Source: Chlamydiota bacterium (GTDB lineage: Bacteria > Chlamydiota > Chlamydiia > Chlamydiales > RGXB01). From it: a DNA stretch of 64,000 bases. The notes beneath the pieces were generated by a model, which worked only from the letters and a program-made list of their open reading frames with translations, did no database searches and had not been told where the DNA came from. This document shows, in pieces, positions 36,670 to 46,196 of this stretch; the stretch's first letter is position 1, and each line of letters starts with the position of its first letter. The translations under genes were made by a program, and so were the position numbers. Location of the stretch: assembly GCA_016866475.1 (NCBI GenBank), contig VGMF01000001.1:268481-332480 (forward strand). The letters are read 5' to 3'.

Positions 36670-37752
36670 ATGAATGTAGCTCTTGCTTTTACACGTATTT
36701 TCTTTACAATTCTGAGTATCTTTTTTATTACCCTTTACTCGATTCAATCGAATACCGGGGATTTTCCTACAAGAATCCTAGCGGGTCTTCTGGGAGGATT
36801 CAGCTTTAGCCTCCTTTTAATAGGTTTCGATACTTTTTTTAGAAAATTTAATTTACGCTCTTTCAATATCGCCATCGTCGGTCTGTTTCTTGGCTACCTT
36901 ATGGGTGAAGCTCTTGTTTTGATTTTAAAAGCCATCCTAAAGATCAGCGCCCTCTCATTTTCACTCGATATAACGAGCATTGAAGTCATCTCCATTTGCC
37001 TTTTCTTATTTGGAACCTACCTGGGAACGATCATGACCTTACGCTGGTCGGACGAGCTGTATGTGAGCATCCCTTTTGTAAAATTTAGCCAAATGAACCA
37101 AAAGCGCAGGGATCTGATGATTGATGTGGCAACATTGACCGACCCTCGCTTTAGCGATTTTTGTACAACTCATCTGCTCGACCAGTCGATTATTGTCCCC
37201 CGGTTTGTGGTCAAGGAATTGTATGCGCTCTTGGAACATCCGGACGAAAATTACAAATCCAAGGCCCGCAAGGCGATCGAGACGCTCAAAAGATTGGAAA
37301 CCCTGCCGGGATTTGGGCTTCGGTACAACGAGACCGACTTTCCCGAAATCAAAGAGGCGGCCCAAAAAATCGTCCGTTTGGGACGACTCGTAGACGCGAA
37401 CATCTTAACGGCCGAATCTAAGCAATACCAATTAAGTGGCGCGGAAGGGGTCGAAATCTTAAATATTAACTCCTTGGCAGCCGCTTTGAAACCTCTTATG
37501 CAATCGGGCGAATTTATCCACATTAAAGTACAGCGCCAGGGTAAAGAGCCCGGCCAGGGGGTCGGTTATCTGGAAGACGGCACCATGGTTGTGATCAACA
37601 ACGCCGGTGAAGCGATAGGGCAAACTATTCGAGCGACTATTTTATCCTCAAAACCAAGCCCCTCGGGAAGAATTATCTTTTGTAATGCTGTCGATAAGTC
37701 TGGCAGGGAAATAGGATACTCCTATGATGATTATCCTGACGAGGAAGCTTGA
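36670..37752 (+). CDS. YacL-like membrane PIN-TRAM domain protein
   Basis: 360 residues. Four N-terminal membrane helices (to ~residue 130) precede a PIN nuclease-like domain: LMIDVATLTDPRFSDF, IIVPRFVVKELYALL and VDANILTAE carry the acidic positions. A TRAM-like C-terminal domain (GVGYLEDGTMVVINNAGEAIG) follows. This architecture matches B. subtilis YacL. PIN domains are usually RNases, but no substrate is known for this class. It overlaps acpS by four bases; a membrane PIN gene beside acpS is also found in Chlamydia (recalled). Confidence 0.85.
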   Translation: MNVALAFTRIFFTILSIFFITLYSIQSNTGDFPTRILAGLLGGFSFSLLLIGFDTFFRKFNLRSFNIAIVGLFLGYLMGEALVLILKAILKISALSFSLDITSIEVISICLFLFGTYLGTIMTLRWSDELYVSIPFVKFSQMNQKRRDLMIDVATLTDPRFSDFCTTHLLDQSIIVPRFVVKELYALLEHPDENYKSKARKAIETLKRLETLPGFGLRYNETDFPEIKEAAQKIVRLGRLVDANILTAESKQYQLSGAEGVEILNINSLAAALKPLMQSGEFIHIKVQRQGKEPGQGVGYLEDGTMVVINNAGEAIGQTIRATILSSKPSPSGRIIFCNAVDKSGREIGYSYDDYPDEEA

Positions 37753-38093
37753 AAGGGCTAGGGACCGATATCATCGAAATCGCCAGAATTGAGGACTCGA
37801 TTTCAGAGTTCGGCGACCATTTCTTGAAGCGCCATTTCACACCGGTGGAAATAGCCTACTGCCTCTCTTTTAAGCGCCCTGCCGAGCGATTTGCGGGACG
37901 TTTTAGCGCTAAAGAGGCGATCGTGAAGGCTTTAGGCACCGGTTTCACAAAAATTGGTTTTTTGGACATCGAAATCGTCAACAACCCTCAAGGAGCCCCG
38001 GTTGTAAAGGTGTTTCCCCATCCAAATGAACAGTTTATGATCTCCATCTCCCACTGTAAATCCTTTGCAACTGCCACCGCGGTATGGATTTAA
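37749..38093 (+). CDS. acpS: Holo-acyl-carrier-protein synthase
   Basis: 114 residues. Transfers phosphopantetheine from CoA to AcpP. GLGTDIIEIARIED at the N-terminus and RFAGRFSAKEAIVKALGTG hold the Mg-binding Asp and Glu; ISISHCKSFATATAVW ends the protein. The start is TTG 37749, overlapping the preceding stop (TTGA), with translation probably coupled. Its target acpP is encoded at 45224-45472. Confidence 0.94.
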   Translation: MKGLGTDIIEIARIEDSISEFGDHFLKRHFTPVEIAYCLSFKRPAERFAGRFSAKEAIVKALGTGFTKIGFLDIEIVNNPQGAPVVKVFPHPNEQFMISISHCKSFATATAVWI

Positions 38094-38107
38094 TATTTTA
38101 AATTTAA

Positions 38108-38136
38108 TTTTCAATTATTCCCCTATCTGCTATAAT
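38108..38136 (+). promoter_or_regulatory. Predicted promoter of the kinase-like gene
   Basis: TTTTCA (38108-38113), 17-base spacer, perfect TATAAT (38131-38136). Transcription from about 38143 gives a leader of roughly 110 bases before ATG 38253, which has GAGG seven bases upstream. Confidence 0.6.
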
Positions 38137-38252
38137 TACACCTTAATAAATTAGCCCCAGAAACTAACTATTAAGACAGAGGGACTAAAATAATTTATAT
38201 ACAGCCCCTCAAAACCGGTTAGGAATAACGTAAATTTGGGTGAGGCCTGAAG

Positions 38253-39488
38253 ATGATTTCATCAGAAGATTTAGCAAATAAAATTCGTACAGATCTTCAG
38301 CTTTTGAGCCATGCGCACTTTATTAAAGACAAGGATTTTTTAGACAACCTCGCTAAAAAAATATTAGAGACCCAAAAGAATATCCCCGGTTTGGATACAA
38401 AAGGGGTAGAATGTGAAGGCTATTATGAAGCAAAGGAATTGCAATTCTACTATCAATTAAATCCAAAAGGGGCAAAAAACCCCGGCGCCCTGCTGGTGGA
38501 ATTGGGCTTTATCATAAAGAATCACAAAAATAAAAATTTTTCAGTTTGGGTCAAAATCCCCCGTGAGGTTACCCCTGATCTGCATTTAAAATACCGTATT
38601 TCGATTGCAAACTTCAGAGCTACCGAAGATCAAAAAAAAATCTTCCGTTCGATTTATGACAATGAGCGCCTATTTAGGGAAAGATTTAAGATACATCGAG
38701 GTTCTTTTTTTCCAAAACTTTACCCCACTCATCTGTTTAAGGAGGATGCTGTTATAATCAGCAAATTTTACCCCAAAATGGATCTTCTTTTTCAATCTCT
38801 CAGCCCGGATTTCATGAAAAGAAGTTATCAAATTGTCAAAGATCTAACGATGAAACTCTATCTTCTCCATTTGAATGATTATGTCCATTTGGACATCAAA
38901 CCGGACAATATCTTTTTAAAAACCGACTCAAATGGGGACTTGCGCTCCATTTTAGGCGATTTAGAGACCTTGCGCCCCTCTAAAGATCTTACTTTGTTTG
39001 AAGGAACTATCCCCTACACCGCTCCGGAGGTCCTTTTGGCCAAAAAAAATAAAACACTGCTCGAAAATCCCAAAGCTCAGGACGTCTGGTCTTTAGGCTG
39101 TCTACTATTTTTTATTGCGTCTGGTCGGAAACTATTTATGGTCGAACTGATGAGCGAATACTTTCCGGAAAAGACCCATGGTTGGAAATGCCTCGAGTAC
39201 CCTAAATTCATTTCAGAGCAAGCGAACCCTAAAAATAAGCCCTTTCTAGAAAAAAAGATTCAAGAAACGATTGCGGCCCATACGCCCAAAATTCTTCATC
39301 CCCTTCTCAACGGTCTTCTAAATCCCGAACAAAGAACACGCTTAAGCATCAGTGACGCCCTTATGCTTATGGGAGAAATAGGGGAGCAGAATTGGTCTGA
39401 GGCATTCATAGAATCGGAATCGGCAAGTCCAGCTGCACAAAAAACCCCTGACGCCCCTGCGGAAATGCCCTCGCAAAAAGACGATTAA
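38253..39488 (+). CDS. Serine/threonine protein kinase-like protein
   Basis: 411 residues. The catalytic loop YVHLDIKPDNIFL is intact (Asp214, Lys216, Asn219). The metal-binding motif is GDLE (Asp236) in place of DFG; the activation segment ends in GTIPYTAPEVLL, and DVWSLGCLLFFIASG is subdomain IX. The N-lobe is divergent: no clear glycine-rich loop, with SVWVKIP a candidate for the ATP-binding Lys. No membrane helix. The C-terminal ~25 residues are Pro/Ala-rich. It could act inside the cell or as a secreted effector. Its end overlaps the convergent barrel gene by 83 bases. Confidence 0.82.
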   Translation: MISSEDLANKIRTDLQLLSHAHFIKDKDFLDNLAKKILETQKNIPGLDTKGVECEGYYEAKELQFYYQLNPKGAKNPGALLVELGFIIKNHKNKNFSVWVKIPREVTPDLHLKYRISIANFRATEDQKKIFRSIYDNERLFRERFKIHRGSFFPKLYPTHLFKEDAVIISKFYPKMDLLFQSLSPDFMKRSYQIVKDLTMKLYLLHLNDYVHLDIKPDNIFLKTDSNGDLRSILGDLETLRPSKDLTLFEGTIPYTAPEVLLAKKNKTLLENPKAQDVWSLGCLLFFIASGRKLFMVELMSEYFPEKTHGWKCLEYPKFISEQANPKNKPFLEKKIQETIAAHTPKILHPLLNGLLNPEQRTRLSISDALMLMGEIGEQNWSEAFIESESASPAAQKTPDAPAEMPSQKDD

Positions 39489-40248
39489 AATATCCTACCG
39501 ACAGCGAACCCTCCTCAACGATCGCGTAGCTCATAACAAGTTCTATGTCTATAGACCTGTAAGCGGTGAAGGCATATCCACGAAATTGACTCACATCGAT
39601 CGTCCTTCTATTGCCAAAGCCAAAGCTTCCAAGAAAAGATAGATCTATCAAGAAAGGATCCCTTGACAACCTTCCTCCTATGAATGGATTCAGCCAAGGG
39701 TACCCCCGGTTAGCTATACCCAAATCGGCCCCAATTACTGGGGTTATTGTGATAGCATCTCCTTGAAATAAAAAATTTTTGTAAATCTCCCCGAAAAGGG
39801 TAAAATTTGCTAAATCGTTGTATGGAGTTATAGGGTCTCTCAGCCGATTTGTGGGGACAAATTGCACAAGCACACCGGCATCCAGGCCGAATTTATCCCC
39901 GCTCCAGTCATCAAAGAAGTTCTTTTTTCCGTAAAATCCACCGCTTTCGAGATTGAAAGGGAGTCTATCTGTTTGGTTGAACTCAAATAATAGACCCAGC
40001 TCAAAATGACTCATTGTGGTCATCCATCCACTCAGAGTCAATTTATTCTCATCGGTTGAATAATTCGAGGGGTTTAATCCCCCCTGAATTCGGGGTATAT
40101 GGGCAAAACTATAGGCAGCATCCAGGTGAAACAAGTAGGGCATAGGGGGATCCAGGTCCTTAATGGCCCCTTTCAAAGAGCAAAAAGATCCCAATAGACC
40201 TAGCCCGACTTTTAGAACAAAGAGGCTCGCTTCATAATGAAATTTCAA
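39406..40248 (-). CDS. Predicted outer-membrane beta-barrel protein
   Basis: 280 residues. The N-terminus contains a hydrophobic stretch (LFVLKVGLGLLGSFCSLKGA) that may be a signal peptide. The mature part has repeated amphipathic strands (HFELGLLFEFNQ, NPFIGGRLSRDPFLIDLSFLGSFGFG) and ends FFVQLDLPIPIL. No family recognised. It overlaps trxB by four bases and shares 83 bases with the opposite-strand kinase-like gene. Confidence 0.65.
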   Translation of the reverse strand: MKFHYEASLFVLKVGLGLLGSFCSLKGAIKDLDPPMPYLFHLDAAYSFAHIPRIQGGLNPSNYSTDENKLTLSGWMTTMSHFELGLLFEFNQTDRLPFNLESGGFYGKKNFFDDWSGDKFGLDAGVLVQFVPTNRLRDPITPYNDLANFTLFGEIYKNFLFQGDAITITPVIGADLGIANRGYPWLNPFIGGRLSRDPFLIDLSFLGSFGFGNRRTIDVSQFRGYAFTAYRSIDIELVMSYAIVEEGSLSVGYFNRLFARAFPQGRQGFFVQLDLPIPIL

Positions 40249-41210
40249 CCTGCAATGCCCCCGGCATGGACTTCACTTAAAAATTTTTCTGCTTCAAGAG
40301 CCGCCATGCAGCCGCTACCGGCCGCCGTGACTGCTTGCCTGTAACGAAAATCCTGCACATCCCCTGCTGCAAATAGCCCTTCTACAGAGGTTTTCGTGCT
40401 GTCTGAATGGGTTTTGATGTACCCGTTCGGATGCTTTTCTATCCCCATCGCGTCAACAAGCTCTGTCGACGGGGTGTGCCCGATCGCAAAAAAAAGACCC
40501 CTTACCTCTTTTGTAAAAACATCTCCGTTTTGCTTGATCTTAACCGCCTCCAAAGAGTCTTTTCCTAAAGCCTCGACCACTTCAGCATTGTAAATAATCT
40601 CAATTTTGGGATCTTTTTTCACCCTCTCGGCCATAATTTTAGAGGCTCTAAGCGTGTCCCTTCGATGGATAAGATACACCTTTTTTGCATAGTGGGTCAA
40701 AAAATGGGCCTCTTCACATGCCGAATCCCCTCCGCCTATCACTGCAAGCTCCTGGTTTCTGAAAAAAGGGAGCGGCCCGTCGCAAACGGCACAGGCGGAT
40801 ATCCCCTTATTCCAAAGCTCGTGATCCCCCGATCCCGGAATCGGAAGACGTTTCACTTTAGCCCCTGTTGCCAAAATTACCGATCTTGCCTGTACCACCC
40901 CTCCCTCATAAGTCGCTTTGAATTGTACTTTACAGTGGTGATCCAACTCCAGCTTATCGATATCCTCGTTGAGGACAATCGTACCAAATCTTGTCGACTG
41001 CTGCTCCATTTTTTGCATCAGCTCATGACCTAGTATACCATTCTCGAACCCGGGAAAATTTTCTACATCTGTGGTCGTCATAAGCTGCCCACCTTTCATA
41101 AATTGAATGGAGCCTGCCGCCACCACCGTTGAAAGTCTCGCCCTGGAGGTATAGATCGCGGCTGTCCAAGCCGCAGGGCCTGAGCCGATAATGAGAACAT
41201 CGCATTCCAT
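40245..41210 (-). CDS. trxB: Thioredoxin reductase
   Basis: About 321 residues from ATG 41210 (a TTG twelve bases earlier is possible; neither has a clear ribosome site). MECDVLIIGSGPAAWTAAIY is the FAD-binding motif, CAVCDG the redox-active disulphide (~residues 136-139), and VIGGGDSACEEA the NADPH motif. FAAGDVQDFRYRQAVTAAGSGCMAA closes the FAD domain. It keeps thioredoxin reduced using NADPH. Divergent from potA; near acpS as in Chlamydia (recalled). Confidence 0.95.
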   Translation of the reverse strand: MECDVLIIGSGPAAWTAAIYTSRARLSTVVAAGSIQFMKGGQLMTTTDVENFPGFENGILGHELMQKMEQQSTRFGTIVLNEDIDKLELDHHCKVQFKATYEGGVVQARSVILATGAKVKRLPIPGSGDHELWNKGISACAVCDGPLPFFRNQELAVIGGGDSACEEAHFLTHYAKKVYLIHRRDTLRASKIMAERVKKDPKIEIIYNAEVVEALGKDSLEAVKIKQNGDVFTKEVRGLFFAIGHTPSTELVDAMGIEKHPNGYIKTHSDSTKTSVEGLFAAGDVQDFRYRQAVTAAGSGCMAALEAEKFLSEVHAGGIAG

Positions 41211-41255
41211 GTAAAAAACCAAACTATTTCTTTAAAAAAGTAATAATATCCGACC

Positions 41256-42431
41256 GTGAAAAAAAAATCGACGAAATTCAAAAAACTGGGGTACAATTAT
41301 GCGCTTAAACCACTCGACGATGGAGGCGACCAACCATTGAGAAGCATTACCCTTGATCGCGTTTGCATGACTAAACGTGGTAGTAAAATTTTAAATGAGG
41401 TTTCCCTTAAACTCCCCTCCTCAAAATTTGTAGCCTTACTAGGACCAAGCGGTTGTGGTAAAACAACTTTGCTTAGGGCAATAGCCGGGTTTGAAAAAAT
41501 TGACAGCGGCCGTATTTTCCTTGGAGAAAATGATATTTCTCACCTCCCCGTCCACCAAAGGTCTATGAACTACGTTTTTCAAGACTATGCCCTCTTTCCC
41601 CATCTGACTGTGGAACAAAATATCGCTTACAGTCTTAAAATACAGCGCCGCCCCAAGGTAGAGATCGAGCAGCGTGTTAAAAAATTATTGAAATCTTTCG
41701 ACATAGAGCCCCTTTACCACCGCTATCCGGAAGAACTTTCCGGCGGCCAGCAGCAGCGTGTCGCAATTGCGCGGGCAATTATTGCAGAGCCCCATGTGCT
41801 TTTACTGGACGAGCCTCTTGCAGCTCTTGATTTTAAATTAAGTGAACGGATGCTGATCGAGCTGATCGATCTGCAAGACCTTTTGCAAATGACGTTTTTA
41901 TACGTCACACATGATCAGCTAGAAGCGTTGACAGTCGCCGACCTGGTGATTGTTATGGGGGCCGGGGGAACAATCGAACAGATCGGGACGCCCAAAGAGG
42001 TGTACGAATTCCCTAAAAATGCTTTTGTTGCAAATTTTGTCGGCTCGACAAACCTTTTCGAGGGGACCATAGACGAAATATTTGAAAAAGAGCTTATTCT
42101 TAAAAGCACAAGCCAGGAGCTTATCAGCATTTCGATTTCAGACCGCCCCTCCTGGCTTAAAAAAGGGAACCCTGCAGTGGCTTCCATACGTCCGGAAAAA
42201 ATCGACATTTCAAAAAAACCCCTGGCCAATTTTTCTAATAATTTCAGAGGGATTGTCACTTCGATTGTCTATGAGGGGATGTCAACGAAGTACTATGTAA
42301 GGCTGGAAACAGGACGTAAAATTATTGTATTTGAGCAGAACGAGCACCATTTCATACGCGATGAGATCAATTACGACGATGAAGTTTACATCTCTTGGCA
42401 AAAAGAAAACGTCGTTTTAATGGAGCGCTAG
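41256..42431 (+). CDS. potA: Spermidine/putrescine ABC transporter ATPase
   Basis: 391 residues. Walker A GPSGCGKTT (~63-71), Q-loop VFQDYALFPH, signature LSGGQQQRVAIARA, Walker B LLLDEPLAALD and H-loop YVTHDQLEAL are complete. The C-terminal ~130 residues form the TOBE-like regulatory domain (ASIRPEKIDI). GTG 41256 starts the frame without a good ribosome site; the first ~30 residues are extra compared with most PotA. First gene of potABCD. Confidence 0.92.
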   Translation: MKKKSTKFKKLGYNYALKPLDDGGDQPLRSITLDRVCMTKRGSKILNEVSLKLPSSKFVALLGPSGCGKTTLLRAIAGFEKIDSGRIFLGENDISHLPVHQRSMNYVFQDYALFPHLTVEQNIAYSLKIQRRPKVEIEQRVKKLLKSFDIEPLYHRYPEELSGGQQQRVAIARAIIAEPHVLLLDEPLAALDFKLSERMLIELIDLQDLLQMTFLYVTHDQLEALTVADLVIVMGAGGTIEQIGTPKEVYEFPKNAFVANFVGSTNLFEGTIDEIFEKELILKSTSQELISISISDRPSWLKKGNPAVASIRPEKIDISKKPLANFSNNFRGIVTSIVYEGMSTKYYVRLETGRKIIVFEQNEHHFIRDEINYDDEVYISWQKENVVLMER

Positions 42432-42432
42432 A

Positions 42433-43353
42433 ATGGAGTCCATCGCACTTCCAACAGAGGAGCAGCACCGCTTCGGACGAAAGGGCTTTAGAAAAGTTCT
42501 CAAGCGAGAGGCCCCTTTCGGTATTGGATCAGGAGCTTTAGTATGGCAATTTCTATTTTTCTACGCCCCTCTTGTTCTAATGCTTTTCTCCAGCGTCTCG
42601 AGATTTCATGTAGACGGATCCTTCCAAGGGTTTACGTTGACCCATTTCTTTCAAATTTTAAAGCTGGACTATTTTTTTGTTATTTTTAAATCTCTTCAGC
42701 TTGGTTTTTCTACCGCCTGCATCACACTTCTGCTGGGCTTTCCCCTAGCCTATACAATCGCTCTGAAAGGGGGGCGATTTAAAACATTCCTCTTATTTCT
42801 CGTGATTGTGCCATTTTGGACTAACTTTCTGCTCCACATCTACGCCTGGTTTTTCGTTCTGGAAAAAGGGGGATTTCTCAATCAACTTCTTATATGGTTA
42901 AAGGTTGTTGAACAACCGATCCACTTTCTTAACACAAGCTTTGCAGTCCACCTTATGATGGTCTACTACTACCTCCCCTTCATGACGCTCCCGATCTATT
43001 CCTCCCTTGAAAAGTTTGATCCGTGTTTAATAGAAGCTTCTATGGATTTAGGAGCGACCAAATTGCAGACATTTCGTCGCGTTGTCCTTCCTGTGCTGAT
43101 GCCCGCACTGAGAACAGGCTTTTTTCTCGTTTTTATTCCGGCATTTGGGGAGTTTGTAATCCCCGAGCTAATGGGCGGTGATAAATTTATGTATGTCGGT
43201 TCCGTTGTCTCCCAATTTATCATGGGAGAAAAGACTGCGCCTATAGGGATCGCTTTCACGGTTTTATCAGGAAGCATTCTGATGCTGGCCTCATTAACCC
43301 TCTATAGGGGATCATTTGTATTAAACCGCTGGCTTACCGGAGGTAATCGATGA
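42433..43353 (+). CDS. potB: Spermidine/putrescine ABC transporter permease PotB
   Basis: 306 residues with about six membrane helices. The EAA loop that contacts the ATPase is visible: IEASMDLGATKLQTFRRVVLPVLMP. It begins one base after potA ends and overlaps potC by four bases. Forms the membrane channel with PotC. Confidence 0.92.
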   Translation: MESIALPTEEQHRFGRKGFRKVLKREAPFGIGSGALVWQFLFFYAPLVLMLFSSVSRFHVDGSFQGFTLTHFFQILKLDYFFVIFKSLQLGFSTACITLLLGFPLAYTIALKGGRFKTFLLFLVIVPFWTNFLLHIYAWFFVLEKGGFLNQLLIWLKVVEQPIHFLNTSFAVHLMMVYYYLPFMTLPIYSSLEKFDPCLIEASMDLGATKLQTFRRVVLPVLMPALRTGFFLVFIPAFGEFVIPELMGGDKFMYVGSVVSQFIMGEKTAPIGIAFTVLSGSILMLASLTLYRGSFVLNRWLTGGNR

Positions 43354-44105
43354 TCCCTTTATTTGTTTTTGCCGTTTATCTTTTTTTATACGTTCCGATA
43401 ATTGTACTTGTCCTCTTTTCGTTTAACTCAAAGAGCTTCCCCTCCCCCTGGGACGGTTTTACACTCCATTGGTATAACGAATTGTTTCAATCTAAAGACT
43501 TATGGTCTGCGTTCTCCACCTCGCTTACGGTTTCGACCCTATCGACGCTTTTGAGTCTATTTATGGGGATCTGTTTTATCTACTACATCAGTCGGCAGCA
43601 AAAAGGGGAATCGCTAGTCCCGCTTTTTTATAGCAACCTGATCATTCCTGAATTGGTGCTTGCGATCGGGCTTGTGAGTTATTTTAGCCTGTTCCAGGTC
43701 CCGTTAGGATTTCAAACGCTGCTCATTGCGCATACTGTTTTAGGTCTTGGATTCGCAATTCCTATCCTTTTCGTCCGCTATAAGGAGCTGTCGCCAAGTC
43801 TAACCGAGGCGTCTTTGATACTGGGCGCGGGACCTACCAGGACATTTTTTAAAATCATCCTACCTCTCCTTAAGCCGGCTCTACTTGCGAGTGGTCTGTT
43901 GATCTTTGTAATCTCTTTTGATGATTTCCTATTCTCTTATTTTTGTGCCGGCACATCAGTTGAGACCTTGTCGTTGTATCTGATCTCCTCGATCCGTTTT
44001 GGAATTTCTCCGGTTGTGAACGCCCTCTCCACAATTCTTCTATTTTTCACGATCCCCCTTGCTCTACTTTTCTTTTCATCAAAAAAAGGGACAGAGGTAT
44101 TTTGA
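43350..44105 (+). CDS. potC: Spermidine/putrescine ABC transporter permease PotC
   Basis: 251 residues, about six membrane helices. EAA loop TEASLILGAGPTRTFFKIILPLLKP. A CGGAGG ribosome site lies six bases before ATG 43350 inside potB. N-terminal FAVYLFLYVPIIVLVLFSFN is typical of PotC. Its stop overlaps the potD start. Confidence 0.92.
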   Translation: MIPLFVFAVYLFLYVPIIVLVLFSFNSKSFPSPWDGFTLHWYNELFQSKDLWSAFSTSLTVSTLSTLLSLFMGICFIYYISRQQKGESLVPLFYSNLIIPELVLAIGLVSYFSLFQVPLGFQTLLIAHTVLGLGFAIPILFVRYKELSPSLTEASLILGAGPTRTFFKIILPLLKPALLASGLLIFVISFDDFLFSYFCAGTSVETLSLYLISSIRFGISPVVNALSTILLFFTIPLALLFFSSKKGTEVF

Positions 44106-45130
44106 TGTGTCGGGTTTTTTACGCTTTCCTCTGGATGGTCGCTATCTACATGTCGATATTTATCGGCCATAGAGGATGCAACTGGTTTCAAAAACCTTGC
44201 AAGTCGATCGACTTCTTCTGCTGGGGCGATACGATCGAGGCCGAACTATTAGAAGAGTTTGAGGCGAGCCACGGGATTCATGTGAACATCCATCCTTTCA
44301 GTTCCAATGAGGAGATGGTTGTAAAATTGAAGGCGGTTCAAGGCAAGGGGTACGATCTTGTCTGCGCCTCCGACTATGCAGTTAGAATTCTTAAAGAAGA
44401 GGGTCTGATCGCCCCCATCCAAAAAGACAAGATCCCCAATATCACAACCATAGACCCCTATTTGATGCATCAAAATTTTGATCCAAATAACGAGGTATCC
44501 CTGCCGGTCGAGTGGGAACCCTATGTGATTGTGACCAAAGAGGCGGCCAATCTAGGTATCAAAGATCTTTTCAAAGATCTGGGGGAGGACCGGCTTGTGA
44601 TGACCTCCGATCCCATCGAAGCAATCATGTATGCCGCCTACAGCCTCTATGGAAAAATCGACCATTTATCCGATGCCCAACTTCAAGAGGTAGGGAAGCT
44701 CCTCAAAAAGCAAAAAAAACATATCGAAGCCTACGTGGATCATAGGGCGAAATATCTTATGGAAACCGGCAACTGCGATCTGGCTCTTTTACGGTGCGGT
44801 TTTGCTCGACTTATGGAGCAAGATGGTGTCCCTATCCACTATGCTCTCCCTAAAGATTGGCATTTTATCAATATTGAAAATCTAGCGATCACCTCTTCTA
44901 CAAAAAAAACAGATGAGGTACACGCCTTTATCAACTTCTTTTTATCCAAAAACTCCCAAAAAGTTCATAGTGAAAATACTCTGGTCTATCCGGTGCACAA
45001 AGAGCTAATTACAGAATCGGAATTGGTGAAAGAGATTCATCAAAAAAATGATCCCCAATTTTTTCATTATATCGCAAAAGAAGAGGACACTAGGGATCTT
45101 TGGGTCTCTTTAAAAGGGCACCAGCCCTAA
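44105..45130 (+). CDS. potD: Spermidine/putrescine-binding protein
   Basis: 341 residues from ATG 44105, which overlaps the potC stop (TGATG). An N-terminal hydrophobic segment anchors or exports the protein (FYAFLWMVAIYMSIFIG). Family features follow: FFCWGDTIEAELLEEFEASHGI, YDLVCASDYAVRILKEEGLI and GDLALL-like NCDLALL. It captures polyamines in the periplasm. The lipobox is not obvious, so it may stay anchored by its signal. Confidence 0.88.
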   Translation: MCRVFYAFLWMVAIYMSIFIGHRGCNWFQKPCKSIDFFCWGDTIEAELLEEFEASHGIHVNIHPFSSNEEMVVKLKAVQGKGYDLVCASDYAVRILKEEGLIAPIQKDKIPNITTIDPYLMHQNFDPNNEVSLPVEWEPYVIVTKEAANLGIKDLFKDLGEDRLVMTSDPIEAIMYAAYSLYGKIDHLSDAQLQEVGKLLKKQKKHIEAYVDHRAKYLMETGNCDLALLRCGFARLMEQDGVPIHYALPKDWHFINIENLAITSSTKKTDEVHAFINFFLSKNSQKVHSENTLVYPVHKELITESELVKEIHQKNDPQFFHYIAKEEDTRDLWVSLKGHQP

Positions 45131-45145
45131 AAAACCCTTAACATT

Positions 45146-45191
45146 CAAAAAAAATCCCTAAATATATAAAATATTAGGGATATCTTTTTTT
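45146..45191. terminator. Bidirectional terminator between potD and acpP
   Basis: ATCCCTAA (45154-45161) pairs with TTAGGGAT (45174-45181). On the plus strand it is followed by seven T (45185-45191); on the minus strand by eight T (the A-run at 45147-45154). It can stop both the pot and the fab/acpP messages. Confidence 0.8.
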
Positions 45192-45223
45192 AAGATTCTT
45201 TAGCCTTGTTTAGGGGCCTGGGA

Positions 45224-45472
45224 TTAGCTGATGTGCTTTTCGATGTAGTTCACAACATCGCGCACAGTTTTCATGTTTTGGGCATCTGTGTCGGGAATCT
45301 CTTTTTTGAATTTTTCCTCGAATGCCATCAAAAGCTCTACGGTGTCCAACGAATCTGCACCGAGATCTTCCATGATTGTAGAGTCAAGATGCACCTTGTC
45401 TTCTGCAACACCCAGTTGCTCGACGACGATTTTCTTAACTTCCTCAAAAATTGTTTCAACTTTTTCGCTCAT
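45224..45472 (-). CDS. acpP: Acyl carrier protein
   Basis: 82 residues, strongly acidic. Ser41 in [19 protein letters not shown] is the phosphopantetheine site modified by AcpS. Carries growing acyl chains for phospholipids and lipid A. Last gene of fabH-fabD-fabG-acpP, 22 bases after fabG. Confidence 0.97.
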   Translation of the reverse strand: MSEKVETIFEEVKKIVVEQLGVAEDKVHLDSTIMEDLGADSLDTVELLMAFEEKFKKEIPDTDAQNMKTVRDVVNYIEKHIS

Positions 45473-45494
45473 GATGTTGTTGTTTCCTTTTTCA

Positions 45495-46196
45495 TTAGTG
45501 TAAAGTTAAACCTCCGTCAACAGTCACAACTTGGCCGTTGACGTAGCTGCAGTTCATTGCTAGATGGTAGACCACCTCGGCGATCTCCTCCGGTTTTGCC
45601 ATCCTTAACAACGGAATATGCTTAATTATTTCCTCTTTCATGTTTTCAGGCAAATCTGCGGTCATCTTGGTGTCGGTGAAACCGGGCCGTACAACATTAA
45701 CCCTGACGTTTCTTCTGCCTATTTCCAACGCTAAGGATTTTGCCATCCCTTCCAGACCCGCTTTGCTTGCCGCATAGTTTGCTTGACCCGCATTTCCACG
45801 GGCTGACACGGAACTTAAATAGATAATAGAACCAGACTGCTTTTTAAGCATATCAGAAAGGAAAGCCTTTGTGATCCAAAAAGGGGAATAGAGATTTGTT
45901 TTTAGAACCTGATCAAAATCTTCGTCCTTCATCCTCAAAAATAGGGTATCTCTGCAAATCCCTGCATTTAAAATCAAGATGTCCACCGGCCCCGTCTCTT
46001 TATAGAGGCGGTCGATTGACTCCCTTTGGGAGGTGTCAAAACAATGAAAGTGTAACCGCCCGTCCCGAGATGCGAGCTTTTCCCCTGCCTCCCTATCTCG
46101 ACCGGTAAAATGAATGTCAGCCACAGAGTCGTTTAAAAATTTTTCGACAATTTTTAAACCAATCCCTTTTGTCCCTCCGGTTACAAGTGCGCGCAT
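45495..46196 (-). CDS. fabG: 3-oxoacyl-ACP reductase
   Basis: 233 residues, short-chain dehydrogenase fold. [18 protein letters not shown] binds NADPH; ILNAG and [20 protein letters not shown] carry the catalytic Ser, Tyr (~141) and Lys (~145). Reduces 3-oxoacyl-ACP in fatty-acid elongation. Overlaps the fabD end by 16 bases. Confidence 0.96.
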   Translation of the reverse strand: MRALVTGGTKGIGLKIVEKFLNDSVADIHFTGRDREAGEKLASRDGRLHFHCFDTSQRESIDRLYKETGPVDILILNAGICRDTLFLRMKDEDFDQVLKTNLYSPFWITKAFLSDMLKKQSGSIIYLSSVSARGNAGQANYAASKAGLEGMAKSLALEIGRRNVRVNVVRPGFTDTKMTADLPENMKEEIIKHIPLLRMAKPEEIAEVVYHLAMNCSYVNGQVVTVDGGLTLH

